This document shows positions 33,686-41,598 of a stretch of DNA of 64,000 nucleotides, piece by piece. The notes beneath the pieces are model-generated. The model saw only the letters and a list, made by a program, of their open reading frames with translations. It ran no database searches and was not told the origin of the DNA. Positions within the stretch are counted from its first letter, which is position 1, and each line of letters begins with the position of its first letter. The stretch lies in NCBI RefSeq assembly GCF_024707525.1, contig NZ_CP062231.1:2976001-3040000 (forward strand), given 5' to 3'. This DNA comes from Rhizobium sp. TH2 (GTDB lineage: Bacteria; Pseudomonadota; Alphaproteobacteria; Rhizobiales; Rhizobiaceae). Both the position numbers and the translations under genes were made by a program.

Positions 33686-34543
33686 CTACTCGTCCAACCG
33701 ATCTGCAAGCACACGCGCCACGGTTTCCTCAAGTGTGCCGCTCTTCGAAACACCAGATGCACCCGTCCTATCCTGCACCTGCGCGATCTCGCGAGCGAGA
33801 TTGCCGTTGAGTCCCAGGGCATCGAGGGTGGCGGCGCTTTCCTGCATCTCGGCCGCGCGACGCTTGCCATGGATCGTGGTCCGCTCGAACTGGTATTCGG
33901 CGAATTTCGGCCAGTCGAGACCGGGAAAGGAGCAGGAGAGCGATTTGAGAATCTCCTCGAAACACCCGGCGGCCTGCGCGGCCAGCAGCGTTTCCACCGT
34001 GATCGCCTCCAGCCCTTTGACGAACAGCGATCGCACCATCTTGATCGCAGTTGCCGCGCCAGGCGCCAAACCCGCGATCGAAACGGAAAAGCCGAGCGCT
34101 TCGAACTCCGGCAGCAACCTCTCCGCCGCATTCCCCGCGATCAAGACGGGCGTCTGATGCTTACGCGGATGGACCGGCGCCATCACGGCCATGTCGAGAT
34201 AGGTCGCACCAACTGCCTCCACGGCGGCAGCGGTCTGCCGCTTGCGATCGGGCGAGACCGAGTTGATATCGATCAGTACCTGCCCCTGCCTGAGATGCGG
34301 CAGTAGCGGTTCGACCGCCAGCAGGCTCTGATCGGCGGTGACGGCGCTGAAGATCCACTCAGCTTCGGCTAGTGCCGCGATCGTGCCTGCCACCGCACCG
34401 CCGCGATTGTGGATAGCATCAGCCACCGCCTCGTCATCACGGTCTAGGAGAATGTCATAGGCGATGAACACCAGTCCCGACCGCGCCAGGCTTTCATGGA
34501 ACGCCCGGGCCGCTTCGCCATAACCGAGGAAACCGATCTTCAT
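33686..34543 (-). CDS. NAD(P)-dependent dehydrogenase, 6PGDH-like with DUF1932 C-terminal domain
   Basis: A 285-residue protein of the 6-phosphogluconate / 3-hydroxyisobutyrate dehydrogenase superfamily. The N-terminal Rossmann motif is KIGFLGYGEAARAFHE (last glycine of GxGxxG replaced by alanine, as often seen). The mid-region VLIDINSVSPDRKR matches the substrate-binding loop of this superfamily, and the catalytic lysine is probably in GAATAIKMVRSLFVKG. The C-terminal part matches the DUF1932 helical domain. It is the last gene of the ring-cleavage operon, 8 bases after the GalD-like gene. It should oxidise or reduce a pathway intermediate, but which one is unknown. Confidence 0.82.
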   Translation of the reverse strand: MKIGFLGYGEAARAFHESLARSGLVFIAYDILLDRDDEAVADAIHNRGGAVAGTIAALAEAEWIFSAVTADQSLLAVEPLLPHLRQGQVLIDINSVSPDRKRQTAAAVEAVGATYLDMAVMAPVHPRKHQTPVLIAGNAAERLLPEFEALGFSVSIAGLAPGAATAIKMVRSLFVKGLEAITVETLLAAQAAGCFEEILKSLSCSFPGLDWPKFAEYQFERTTIHGKRRAAEMQESAATLDALGLNGNLAREIAQVQDRTGASGVSKSGTLEETVARVLADRLDE

Positions 34544-34551
34544 CCCTCACC

Positions 34552-35619
34552 TCAACCGAAGACGCGGCCGTCGAACAGCTTGCGCGCTGTCCGCAGCACG
34601 GCCGCATTCGTGACCCCGCCGTCCTTTACCGTCACGATCACGCTCATTTCTCCCGTGGGATGTTCGACCGAGATCAACTTTTCGCCTCCTTCGGGAATTT
34701 TCGCGAGGTCTCGTGCCGGCCCCTCCGCCAATAGGCAGGCGGTCGCGACGCTAACCGCGCCCAGCACACCGATGGCGTCGTGGCATTTGTGCGGAATGAA
34801 GGTGCGGGTCGAGATCGCGCCACTGGCGCGGGCGGCCGAGACCATCGTCATCTTCGGAACGCTCTTTTTGGTGACATCGCCGAGATTCATCGTCGGCCCG
34901 GCCTTTAGGCGGATCGCCTCGAGTTTTTCGCGCAATCCGGCGTTCGCCTCCAGCGCCTCCGGCGTCTCCGTGCCTTCGATCCCGAGATCGGCAGCCCGCA
35001 TCACCACACAAGGCATACCGTTGTCGATCAGAGTGCATTCCACGCCGTCGATCACATCGACGGCATTGCCCGTCGGCAGCAGCGCGCCGCAACTCGAGCC
35101 GGCTGTGTCGGCGAAGGTGATCGGCACGGGTGCCGATGTGCCTGGCACGCCGTCGATGCGCGCGACGCCCGAATAGGTCACCCGGCCACCCGGCGTCGAG
35201 ACACGAGCCCTGGCCACCTGCCCGGTATTCTCCATGAATATCCGCACCTCCGTCTCGCCGGCCTTCGCCTTGATCAAATCACGTTCGATGGCGAAGGGAC
35301 CGACACCGGCAAGGATATTGCCGCAATTCTGCGCGTCGGTGACGATGGGCTCATCGATGAAGACCTGCAGGAAGAGGTAATCCACATCGACATCTGGCCG
35401 CTCCGAGCGCTTGATCACAGCGACCTTCGAAGTCAGCGGATCGCCGCCGCCCATGCCATCGATTTGGCGCGGGTCGGGCGAGCCCATGACGCGGAGGAGG
35501 AAAGCATCGCGATCGGCGGGTAGGTCGCTAGCGAGGAAGTAGCCGCCCTTCGACGTGCCGCCCCGCATCCACATGCAGGGCACGCCCTCGTCAGGACCGA
35601 CCAACTCGCCGTCAGACAT
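34552..35619 (-). CDS. 4-oxalomesaconate tautomerase-like protein (GalD, PrpF family)
   Basis: A 355-residue protein of the PrpF/GalD family with the diaminopimelate-epimerase-like fold. Family stretches include [16 protein letters not shown] near the N-terminus, [15 protein letters not shown], and [16 protein letters not shown], whose cysteine is a family hallmark. GalD of Pseudomonas putida converts the keto form of 4-oxalomesaconate to the enol during gallate breakdown. Adjacent LigK/GalC- and GalB-like genes make this assignment likely. PrpF-type aconitate isomerase is the alternative but does not fit the context. It overlaps the aldolase gene by 8 bases. Confidence 0.85.
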   Translation of the reverse strand: MSDGELVGPDEGVPCMWMRGGTSKGGYFLASDLPADRDAFLLRVMGSPDPRQIDGMGGGDPLTSKVAVIKRSERPDVDVDYLFLQVFIDEPIVTDAQNCGNILAGVGPFAIERDLIKAKAGETEVRIFMENTGQVARARVSTPGGRVTYSGVARIDGVPGTSAPVPITFADTAGSSCGALLPTGNAVDVIDGVECTLIDNGMPCVVMRAADLGIEGTETPEALEANAGLREKLEAIRLKAGPTMNLGDVTKKSVPKMTMVSAARASGAISTRTFIPHKCHDAIGVLGAVSVATACLLAEGPARDLAKIPEGGEKLISVEHPTGEMSVIVTVKDGGVTNAAVLRTARKLFDGRVFG

Positions 35620-36283
35620 ATTTCAGCCCCTTCTCGGCGAGGCGTCCGCGCATGTCGTAGATGTCGAGGCCGAGCTCGCCAGCCGCCAACCGCTTGCGCT
35701 TGCCTTCTTCAGCCGCCACACGCGCCTCGGCTTTGTCGGCCACATCAGCCGCTTCCTCGCGCCGTACCACGCATACGCCGTCGTCATCGGCGACGATCAC
35801 ATCGCCCGGATTGACCAATGCGCCGGCGCAGACCACGGGCACATTGACGGAGCCGAGCGTCTCCTTGACCGTGCCTTGGGCGAAAATCGCCTTCGACCAG
35901 ACCGGAAACTTCATCGCCGTCAGATCCGCCACGTCACGGACACCGGCATCGATCACCAGACCCCGGCAGCCGCGTGCCATGGCGGAGGTCGCGAGCAGGT
36001 CGCCGAAATAGCCGTCCTCGCAGGGGCTGGTCGGCGCGAGCAGCAGGATATCGCCATCCTTCAATTGCTCGATCGCCACATGAACCATCCAGTTGTCGCC
36101 CGGCGGAGCCGAGATGGTTACCGCGCTCGCTGCGATCCTCGCGCCGGGATAGATCGGTCGCATGTAGCTGGCGAGCAGCCCCTTGCGGCCCTGCGCCTCA
36201 TGCACCGTCGCCACGCCGCAGCCAGCAAGGCGATCCACGATGGTCTGGTCCGCGCGCAGGACATTCTGGACCACGACACCCAT
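35612..36283 (-). CDS. 4-carboxy-4-hydroxy-2-oxoadipate aldolase/oxaloacetate decarboxylase (LigK/GalC family)
   Basis: A 223-residue class II (metal-dependent) pyruvate aldolase of the RraA-like/HMG-aldolase family. Characteristic stretches are [35 protein letters not shown] and [16 protein letters not shown], the last holding the Arg-Asp pair that binds pyruvate and metal. The reaction splits 4-carboxy-4-hydroxy-2-oxoadipate into pyruvate and oxaloacetate, the final step of protocatechuate-4,5-cleavage and gallate pathways. It overlaps the GalB-like gene by one base upstream and the GalD-like gene by eight bases downstream. Confidence 0.88.
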   Translation of the reverse strand: MGVVVQNVLRADQTIVDRLAGCGVATVHEAQGRKGLLASYMRPIYPGARIAASAVTISAPPGDNWMVHVAIEQLKDGDILLLAPTSPCEDGYFGDLLATSAMARGCRGLVIDAGVRDVADLTAMKFPVWSKAIFAQGTVKETLGSVNVPVVCAGALVNPGDVIVADDDGVCVVRREEAADVADKAEARVAAEEGKRKRLAAGELGLDIYDMRGRLAEKGLKYV

Positions 36284-37011
36284 CAGAGTTCATCCACCGG
36301 GCGCGGGAATACGGACTGAAATCCCTCGGCATGGGTCGATTTGCGTCCGCCAGATTGGCCACCGGAATTGCGCATGAAGTGATTGCCGCGGTTTTCCGCA
36401 ACGTTCTTGTAATAATGCCAGAGGTGCTCCTGCCCCTCCATGCACTGGATGGCGGCCCATTTCTTCCCCCAGACGCTGGAGATGTCGAGGAAGACATCCG
36501 GTTTCCATTCCATCTGCTCGGTCTGGTGCGGTTCGAAGAGATAGAGTTGCGGCGCGCCGAGGATCTTCTCACCGGGATTATGCCCCCAGGCCTGGGCGAT
36601 CATCCGTGCTTCGAGCGCCACCTGCGTCGCATACATATGGTCGGTATTGTAGGGATCCCACTTCGAATGCGAGAGCATGAAATCGGGCTGCACCTTGCGG
36701 ATGACATCGACCAGCCGGTATTTCGCCTCGCGGTCGACTTCGAGCGGATAATCGCCGAGATCGAGGAACTGGATGTCATGGACGCCGAGCGCCTTGGCCG
36801 CATTCTCGGCCTCCTTTCGGCGCGAGGATTTCACCAGGTCGAGCGTCATGCCCGAGTTCTTCCACAGCTTGGCGCTCTCGCCGCGTTCGCCATAGGATAG
36901 GCAGACCACGGTGACCTCGTAGCCCTTCTCCGCATGCAACGCGATCGCGCCGGCGCAGCGCCAGACGAAATCCGCCGAATGCGCGCTGATCACCAATGCC
37001 GATTTTGCCAT
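36283..37011 (-). CDS. 4-oxalomesaconate hydratase-like protein (GalB, PIG-L/LmbE family)
   Basis: A 242-residue PIG-L/LmbE-fold protein, the family to which GalB of Pseudomonas putida belongs. The zinc-site motif near the N-terminus reads [18 protein letters not shown], and further candidate ligands are in [16 protein letters not shown]. GalB hydrates 4-oxalomesaconate to 4-carboxy-4-hydroxy-2-oxoadipate, which the next enzyme cleaves. The ATG at 37011 is chosen since the residues before it belong to another frame of the dioxygenase gene, whose stop is only 4 bases upstream. Deacetylases share this fold, but the gene order favours GalB. Confidence 0.85.
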   Translation of the reverse strand: MAKSALVISAHSADFVWRCAGAIALHAEKGYEVTVVCLSYGERGESAKLWKNSGMTLDLVKSSRRKEAENAAKALGVHDIQFLDLGDYPLEVDREAKYRLVDVIRKVQPDFMLSHSKWDPYNTDHMYATQVALEARMIAQAWGHNPGEKILGAPQLYLFEPHQTEQMEWKPDVFLDISSVWGKKWAAIQCMEGQEHLWHYYKNVAENRGNHFMRNSGGQSGGRKSTHAEGFQSVFPRPVDEL

Positions 37012-37015
37012 GGTT

Positions 37016-37975
37016 TCAATCCTTGCTTGCGACTGGCGGCGTGCCATGGGTATGGAATGTTTCGATCGTCTTGAGGCCCCACGCCTGCCCTCTCTTCCGC
37101 TCGGTTTCGGTCCAGGTGACGGTCGGCCAGTCAGGCCTGAGGATGAGCCGCGCCCCGGCATTGGCGAGTTCGACGCGATTGCCGGCGGGCTCCCAGACAT
37201 AGAGGAAGAACGTGCCCTGGATGGCGTGCTTGTGCGGCCCTGTCTCGATATGCACGCCATTCTCAAGAAAGATATCGGCGGCGCGCAGAATGTCCTCGCG
37301 CTGGTCCACCGCATAGGTCACGTGATGGAACCGCCCCGGCGTGCCGGTATGGTCCTCGGAATAGGCGATATCGTAGGTCTTGTTGTTGACCGTGAACCAG
37401 CATCCACCGAGCCGGCCATTGTCGAGTTGAATCTGCTCCGTCACCCGGCTGCCGAGCGCCTTGGTGATGAAGTCGCGGATCGCGCTGACGTCCAATGCCA
37501 GCAGGTTGAGATGGTCGAGTCTGCGCGGGCTCGCTCCCCGCCCGTGATAGCGCTGGGCGATGTTCTTCAGCTTCGGCCGCTCCTCCGGCGGAGCTTCATA
37601 GACGTGTGTGTCGTAATAGAGCTCGAAAATATGCCCATCTGGATCGGTGAAGCGATAGGCGCGGCCATGCCCGGCATCGCCATCCACCCAGCCCATGCCG
37701 CAGCCCATCTCCTCGATCACCCTGACGCGCCGGGCGAGCGCCTCTGGCGACGACGTCCGGTATGCGACATGGCCGACGCCAGTCGTATGATGGCGCGTCA
37801 GTTTCAGCGTATGGAATTCGTAGTCGTCGAAGGCCCTGAGATAGGCGACGCCATCCTCGATCAGGCTCGCCGTCAGGCCATAGACGCGGGTGAAGAAATC
37901 GAGGCTATCCTCGAAGCGATCGGTATAAAGCTCGACATGGCCGAGATGCGCGACATCGAAGCAGGGCTCAGCCAT
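37016..37975 (-). CDS. Type I (VOC superfamily) extradiol ring-cleavage dioxygenase
   Basis: A 319-residue, two-domain vicinal-oxygen-chelate protein resembling catechol 2,3-dioxygenases. The second domain keeps the Fe(II) ligands: His155 in RRLDHLNLL, His217 or 218 in RFHHVTYAV and Glu269 in NRVELANAG. The spacing is nearly that of XylE (153, 214, 265). The start at 37975 has GGGAG 7 bases upstream; an in-frame start at 38002 has none. It is the first gene of a tight operon with GalB-, LigK- and GalD-like enzymes, so it should make 4-oxalomesaconate or a methyl ester of it. Those pathways normally use the unrelated LigAB/GalA enzymes. The true substrate (gallate, 3-O-methylgallate or another triol) is unknown. 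Confidence 0.85.
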   Translation of the reverse strand: MAEPCFDVAHLGHVELYTDRFEDSLDFFTRVYGLTASLIEDGVAYLRAFDDYEFHTLKLTRHHTTGVGHVAYRTSSPEALARRVRVIEEMGCGMGWVDGDAGHGRAYRFTDPDGHIFELYYDTHVYEAPPEERPKLKNIAQRYHGRGASPRRLDHLNLLALDVSAIRDFITKALGSRVTEQIQLDNGRLGGCWFTVNNKTYDIAYSEDHTGTPGRFHHVTYAVDQREDILRAADIFLENGVHIETGPHKHAIQGTFFLYVWEPAGNRVELANAGARLILRPDWPTVTWTETERKRGQAWGLKTIETFHTHGTPPVASKD

Positions 37976-38324
37976 GCCGGTGCTCCCGGAACCCCGACCC
38001 ACACGTTGCTAATCCCGTCATAGTCGCCTCCCGCGATGGCGCAGCTTGGCCTGCGTCTTTGCGCCAACCTATGGCAATACGCGTCCGGTCGGCAATTTCG
38101 TTCTCCTGACGGAGCATAAGCTCAGGTTACAGACGAACGAAATCTACTTAGCTTTCCTCCAGATTGGAGGCTGCCAAGGCCTACTATGGTCGCGACAAAA
38201 ATGTATTCCCCAGACGCCACAGAATTTGTGATTTGAGGCAAAAATGTCGCATACTGGCAATCGAGACATTGAAATCACCTCCAGAATGTATGCATTATTC
38301 GCATGTCACTAATGGAGGTATGTC
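37976..38324. promoter_or_regulatory. Divergent promoter region of ring-cleavage operon and MetF-like gene
   Basis: This 349-base region has no convincing gene. AATGTATGCATT at 38285-38296 (reverse complement AATGCATACATT) belongs to the GntR operator set and lies 29 bases before the MetF-like start. A weaker AATGTATT occurs at about 38194. A short hairpin CCTCCA/TGGAGG is at 38156-38170. AAAAATGT is repeated at about 38190 and 38243. GGAGG at 38312-38316 is the ribosome site for the MetF-like gene. Confidence 0.5.
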
Positions 38325-39245
38325 GTGGCCTGGTTGAATTTCGCCGATAAATCCGGGGCGGAAACGCCTGAGCCATTGCTGTCCGACATGATCGACGGCT
38401 GGTCGATCGAGGTGATGCCGCGTACATCAGCCAAGATCGACAACTTCCGCGCCATCCTCCCCCAAGGCACCCGCGTCTATATCGCCCATATCGACGGCAC
38501 GCCCATCGAAGACATGGTTGCGACTGCCGGGCGCCTGCATGCCGAAGGCTTCGCCGTCATGCCGCATATTCCGGCACGGAGCATTTCCAGCCGCCACGTT
38601 CTCGAGGATTGGCTGAAGCGCTACCAGGGCGAAGCTGACGTCAAGCAGGCGCTCCTGCTCGGCGGCGGCGTGACAACGCCGGCCGGCGAATTCGATAGCT
38701 CGATCCAGATGATCGAGACCGGCCTGTTCGACAAAATGGGCTTCACGCGACTGCACATCGCCGGCCACCCCGAAGGCAACAAGGATATCGATCGCGACGG
38801 CTCGAACCGCCTTGTCGATCAGGCGCTGCTCTGGAAGCAGGATTTCTCCACGCGCACCGATGCGAAGATGGCAATCGCCACACAGTTCGCCTTCGATGCG
38901 AAATCCGTGACTGCCTGGGCAGACCGCATCCAGGCCGCTGGCGTGACCATCCCGATCCATGTCGGCATTGCCGGTCCGACCAAGCTGCAGACACTGATCA
39001 AGTTCGCCATTTCATGCGGCGTCGGCCCATCGCTGAAGGTGCTGCAGAAGCGCGCCATGGACCTCAGCAAGCTGCTCGTGCCCTATGAGCCGACCGAGGT
39101 CGTCGCAGGTCTCTCGGAACATAAGGCCGCCAATCCGCACAGCCTGATCGAGCAATTGCACGTCTTCCCGCTCGGCGGTATCAACGCTGCAACCGAATGG
39201 ATGCGCAAACACGGTTCCATCGAAGCCATGGCTGCGGTAGCCTGA
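38325..39245 (+). CDS. Methylenetetrahydrofolate reductase family protein (MetF-like)
   Basis: A 306-residue TIM-barrel flavoprotein of the MetF family. Family-like stretches are WSIEVMPRTSAKIDNF at the first strand, FAVMPHIPARSISSRHVLEDWL, ALLLGGGVTTPAGEFDSSIQMIE and IHVGIAGPTKLQTLIKFA. In Sphingobium SYK-6, metF lies next to ligM and oxidises the methyl-tetrahydrofolate formed by O-demethylation. The same pairing here suggests a catabolic MetF recycling the folate carrier. It is transcribed away from the ring-cleavage operon with an operator motif just before it. It is divergent in sequence, so it is not obviously the housekeeping methionine enzyme. Confidence 0.82.
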   Translation: MAWLNFADKSGAETPEPLLSDMIDGWSIEVMPRTSAKIDNFRAILPQGTRVYIAHIDGTPIEDMVATAGRLHAEGFAVMPHIPARSISSRHVLEDWLKRYQGEADVKQALLLGGGVTTPAGEFDSSIQMIETGLFDKMGFTRLHIAGHPEGNKDIDRDGSNRLVDQALLWKQDFSTRTDAKMAIATQFAFDAKSVTAWADRIQAAGVTIPIHVGIAGPTKLQTLIKFAISCGVGPSLKVLQKRAMDLSKLLVPYEPTEVVAGLSEHKAANPHSLIEQLHVFPLGGINAATEWMRKHGSIEAMAAVA

Positions 39246-39263
39246 GAGTGTGTCGCTCTCAGG
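39241..39263 (+). other. Hairpin spanning the MetF-like stop and LysR start region
   Basis: CCTGAGAG (39241-39248) and CTCTCAGG (39256-39263) form a perfect 8-bp stem with loop TGTGTCG. The stop codon of the MetF-like gene is inside the 5' arm. The 3' arm runs into AGGA (39261-39264), the likely ribosome site of the LysR gene. It could therefore act as an attenuator or translation brake. Confidence 0.55.
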
Positions 39264-39270
39264 AAACCCC

Positions 39271-40461
39271 GTGGTCCATCTGCCCAATCTGCGCCATTTA
39301 AGGTTGTTCATTGCCTTCGCCGACGGTGGTTCACTGACCGCCGCAGCGGAGGCTTTGGCCGTTACCCAGCCTGCGGCGTCCCAGGCGCTCCGAAGCCTCG
39401 AACAATCGCTGGATGCGACCCTGATTGATCGTGCCGGCATGGAAATGACCGGCGAAGGCAGAATAGTCCTCGACCGCTTCCGGCGTATCTTCGATTTTCT
39501 CAGGCAGGCAGCCGGCACATCGAAATCGGCAGCCGATCGGGTGGAAAGCCGGTTGGCTTGGCCGCATGTGAGATCCGTGGCGGCTTTTGCCGTGCATGGC
39601 AGTTTCAGCGCAGCGGCGCGGTCGCTCGATCAATCGGAGCCTGCCGTGCAGCGGGCCGCCCGCGAGGCAGAAGTGGTGGTCGGCACGCCGCTCTTCGAGG
39701 GTAAGGGCCGCGCCATCGACCTGACCCCGGCGGGCGCAGTTGCCGCGCGGCAGTTCAGCCTTGCGCTGGCGGAATTCGAAAGCGCGCGCATTCAGTTGAT
39801 GGAGAGCCGCGACAGGTATGAAGGCCGGGTCTCGATCGGCACGCTGCCCCTCACCCGCACTTTCCTCGTGCCCGACGCCGTGGCGCTGCTGGCGGGCCGT
39901 TATCCGCAGGCGCAGTTCGAGATACTGGAAGGCAGCTATGACGCGCTGATCGGCGATCTCGAACGCGGCCGCATCGATATGCTGGTGGGCGCGCTGCGTG
40001 ATGGTTTTTCGTCCAAGACCCTCCAGCAGGAACGCCTGTTCGACTATGAACTGAAGGTGGTGGGGCGCGCGGGCCATCCGCTGACTGGAAAGAAAGCGAT
40101 AACGCCAAGTGATCTCGCGGAATTCTCCTGGGTCGTCGCGCGGCACGGCACCCCTTCGCGGCAGACATTCGATACGATGGCGGCTGGCTTTCCCAACGAT
40201 CGCCCGGCACGGCGAAGCGTCGAGTCCGGATCTCTGAATGCGATACGCGGCGTGTTGCTGAAATCGGACCATCTTGCACTGCTGTCACTGCACCAGATGC
40301 GATACGATCTCGAGGCTGGCTTTCTTGCAGCTCTCGACTATCCGCTACCAACATCACGGCGTTCCGTAGGCCTCACGTTCCGCCGTCACTTCCTGCCGAC
40401 GCGGCTGCAATCGGAATTTCTCACCACACTTCGCGAGGCGTCTGCTGACCTCTCGGAATGA
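39271..40461 (+). CDS. LysR-type regulator with two tandem helix-turn-helix domains
   Basis: A 396-residue regulator with an unusual layout. The first LysR winged helix is LRHLRLFIAFADGGSLTAAA to about residue 65; a second complete one, VRSVAAFAVHGSFSAAARSL, lies at about residues 99-150. A normal LysR effector domain follows (RVSIGTLPLTRTFLVPDAVA). Standard LysR proteins have about 300 residues and one DNA-binding domain. GTG at 39271 is preferred because AGGA lies 6 bases upstream and the protein begins like other LysR proteins; GTG at 39250 in the hairpin loop would add seven residues. It directly follows the MetF-like gene, so it may regulate methoxy-aromatic breakdown together with the GntR protein. 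Confidence 0.87.
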   Translation: MVHLPNLRHLRLFIAFADGGSLTAAAEALAVTQPAASQALRSLEQSLDATLIDRAGMEMTGEGRIVLDRFRRIFDFLRQAAGTSKSAADRVESRLAWPHVRSVAAFAVHGSFSAAARSLDQSEPAVQRAAREAEVVVGTPLFEGKGRAIDLTPAGAVAARQFSLALAEFESARIQLMESRDRYEGRVSIGTLPLTRTFLVPDAVALLAGRYPQAQFEILEGSYDALIGDLERGRIDMLVGALRDGFSSKTLQQERLFDYELKVVGRAGHPLTGKKAITPSDLAEFSWVVARHGTPSRQTFDTMAAGFPNDRPARRSVESGSLNAIRGVLLKSDHLALLSLHQMRYDLEAGFLAALDYPLPTSRRSVGLTFRRHFLPTRLQSEFLTTLREASADLSE

Positions 40462-40466
40462 AGCAA

Positions 40467-40535
40467 GCACTGCTGAATCGATCACTCAGGCAATCGTCTT
40501 AAGCGCCTAGCACGATTCAGAAATTCAGCACTGCT
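40467..40535. terminator. Imperfect inverted repeat between convergent regulators
   Basis: AGCACTGCTGAAT (40467-40479) and ATTCAGCACTGCT (40523-40535) pair with one mismatch in the gap between the convergent LysR and AraC-type genes. It may end transcription from both sides. No T-run is present. Confidence 0.35.
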
Positions 40536-41487
40536 AACGTGCCCGCGTCTCCGATGGGCTCTCCTGGAACTGCGCGCGGTAGGCCCGTGAAAATGCCGAC
40601 GCCGAGTTGAAACCGGTGCCCGCCGCGATGTCGGCGAAGGACGCATCCGTCTCGATGACGCGCCGGCGGGCCGCGTTCAATCTGAGCGCCAGGTAATGCA
40701 CATGCGGCGATACGCCGAAGGATTTCTGGAACAGCGTCTGTAGATGCCGGGCGCTGATGCCAGTTCGGGCCGCGAGGCTTTGCAATACAAGGGGTCGGTC
40801 CACGGTGTCTTCCATCAGCTTCACCGCCTGATAAAGCCGTCGGTCGAGCATACCGACGCTGCTGGGCGCCGATGGCCGGATTTCGTCGCCACCGCCACCC
40901 CGCTCATAGAGGAACGAGCGCGAGACTTCGAGAGCCATGGAATAGCCCTGTCGACGGCGGATGACCTCCAGCATCATATCAAGCGTCGGCAGCGCGCCGC
41001 CCGACGTCATTCTGCGCCGATCGATGACGAAGCGTTCCTTGACCACATCGATCTCGGGATAACGGGTCGAAAAATCGTCCTGGTCCTCCCAGTGCACCGT
41101 GACCTTGTGATTGTCGAGCAGGCTTGCTTCCGCCATCAGCCAAGTGCCCGATTCGACGCCTACGATCATCGAGCGGTGTCGGGCGGTTCGTGACAGCGCC
41201 ATTTTCACGGCAGTCGTGTTGCTGCGCCGCCAGTTGTAACTCGACACGACAAATAGAGGATTCCTCTCGTTTCCAAGCTTGAAAGCCCCATCGACGGGAA
41301 CATGAATTCCGGCCGTGGTTTCCACCGGCTCGCCATCGAGACTGAGCAATCGCCAGCCATAAAGCGTGCGGCCCGCGATACGGTTTGCCGCGCGCAAGGG
41401 TTCGATCACCGAAGCGAGAAGGATCACCGTCGTTTCGGGAAATGCCAATATATCGATCTGGACTGGACCGTCGGTCGGGTCAAACAT
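40534..41487 (-). CDS. cdhR: GlxA-family AraC-type regulator, probable carnitine regulator CdhR
   Basis: A 317-residue protein with an N-terminal DJ-1/PfpI-like amidotransferase domain (IDILAFPETTVILLASVIEPLR; nucleophile region GVESGTWLMAEA, without a typical catalytic cysteine). A C-terminal AraC DNA-binding domain has two helix-turn-helices (LQSLAARTGISARHLQTLF, continuing FADIAAGTGFNSASAFSRAY). This is the architecture of CdhR and GbdR, activators of carnitine and glycine betaine catabolism in Pseudomonas. It is divergent from the carnitine genes, with a pair of direct repeats in the shared promoter. The ATG at 41487 fits the family start. Confidence 0.88.
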   Translation of the reverse strand: MFDPTDGPVQIDILAFPETTVILLASVIEPLRAANRIAGRTLYGWRLLSLDGEPVETTAGIHVPVDGAFKLGNERNPLFVVSSYNWRRSNTTAVKMALSRTARHRSMIVGVESGTWLMAEASLLDNHKVTVHWEDQDDFSTRYPEIDVVKERFVIDRRRMTSGGALPTLDMMLEVIRRRQGYSMALEVSRSFLYERGGGGDEIRPSAPSSVGMLDRRLYQAVKLMEDTVDRPLVLQSLAARTGISARHLQTLFQKSFGVSPHVHYLALRLNAARRRVIETDASFADIAAGTGFNSASAFSRAYRAQFQESPSETRAR

Positions 41488-41504
41488 GCTCTCATCCAAT
41501 ATTT

Positions 41505-41534
41505 CCGATAATGTATAGGATGTTGCCGATAATG
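41505..41534. promoter_or_regulatory. Direct repeats CCGATAATG, candidate CdhR binding site
   Basis: CCGATAATG occurs at 41505-41513 and again at 41526-41534, exactly 21 bases (two helical turns) apart, in the divergent promoter region between the AraC-type regulator and the carnitine operon. Tandem half-sites with this spacing are how AraC-family dimers usually bind. Confidence 0.6.
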
Positions 41535-41598
41535 CAAAGCACGTAGGCGGACGTTGGCAGACACTGCGCCAACATTTCCCGAGGGAGGGTCTATCCAA

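Noticed and set aside
39250..39270. GTG 39250 as start of the LysR gene
   Set aside because: It sits in a hairpin loop with no ribosome site; GTG 39271 has AGGA at 6 bases and the normal LysR N-terminus. The earlier start is not fully excluded.
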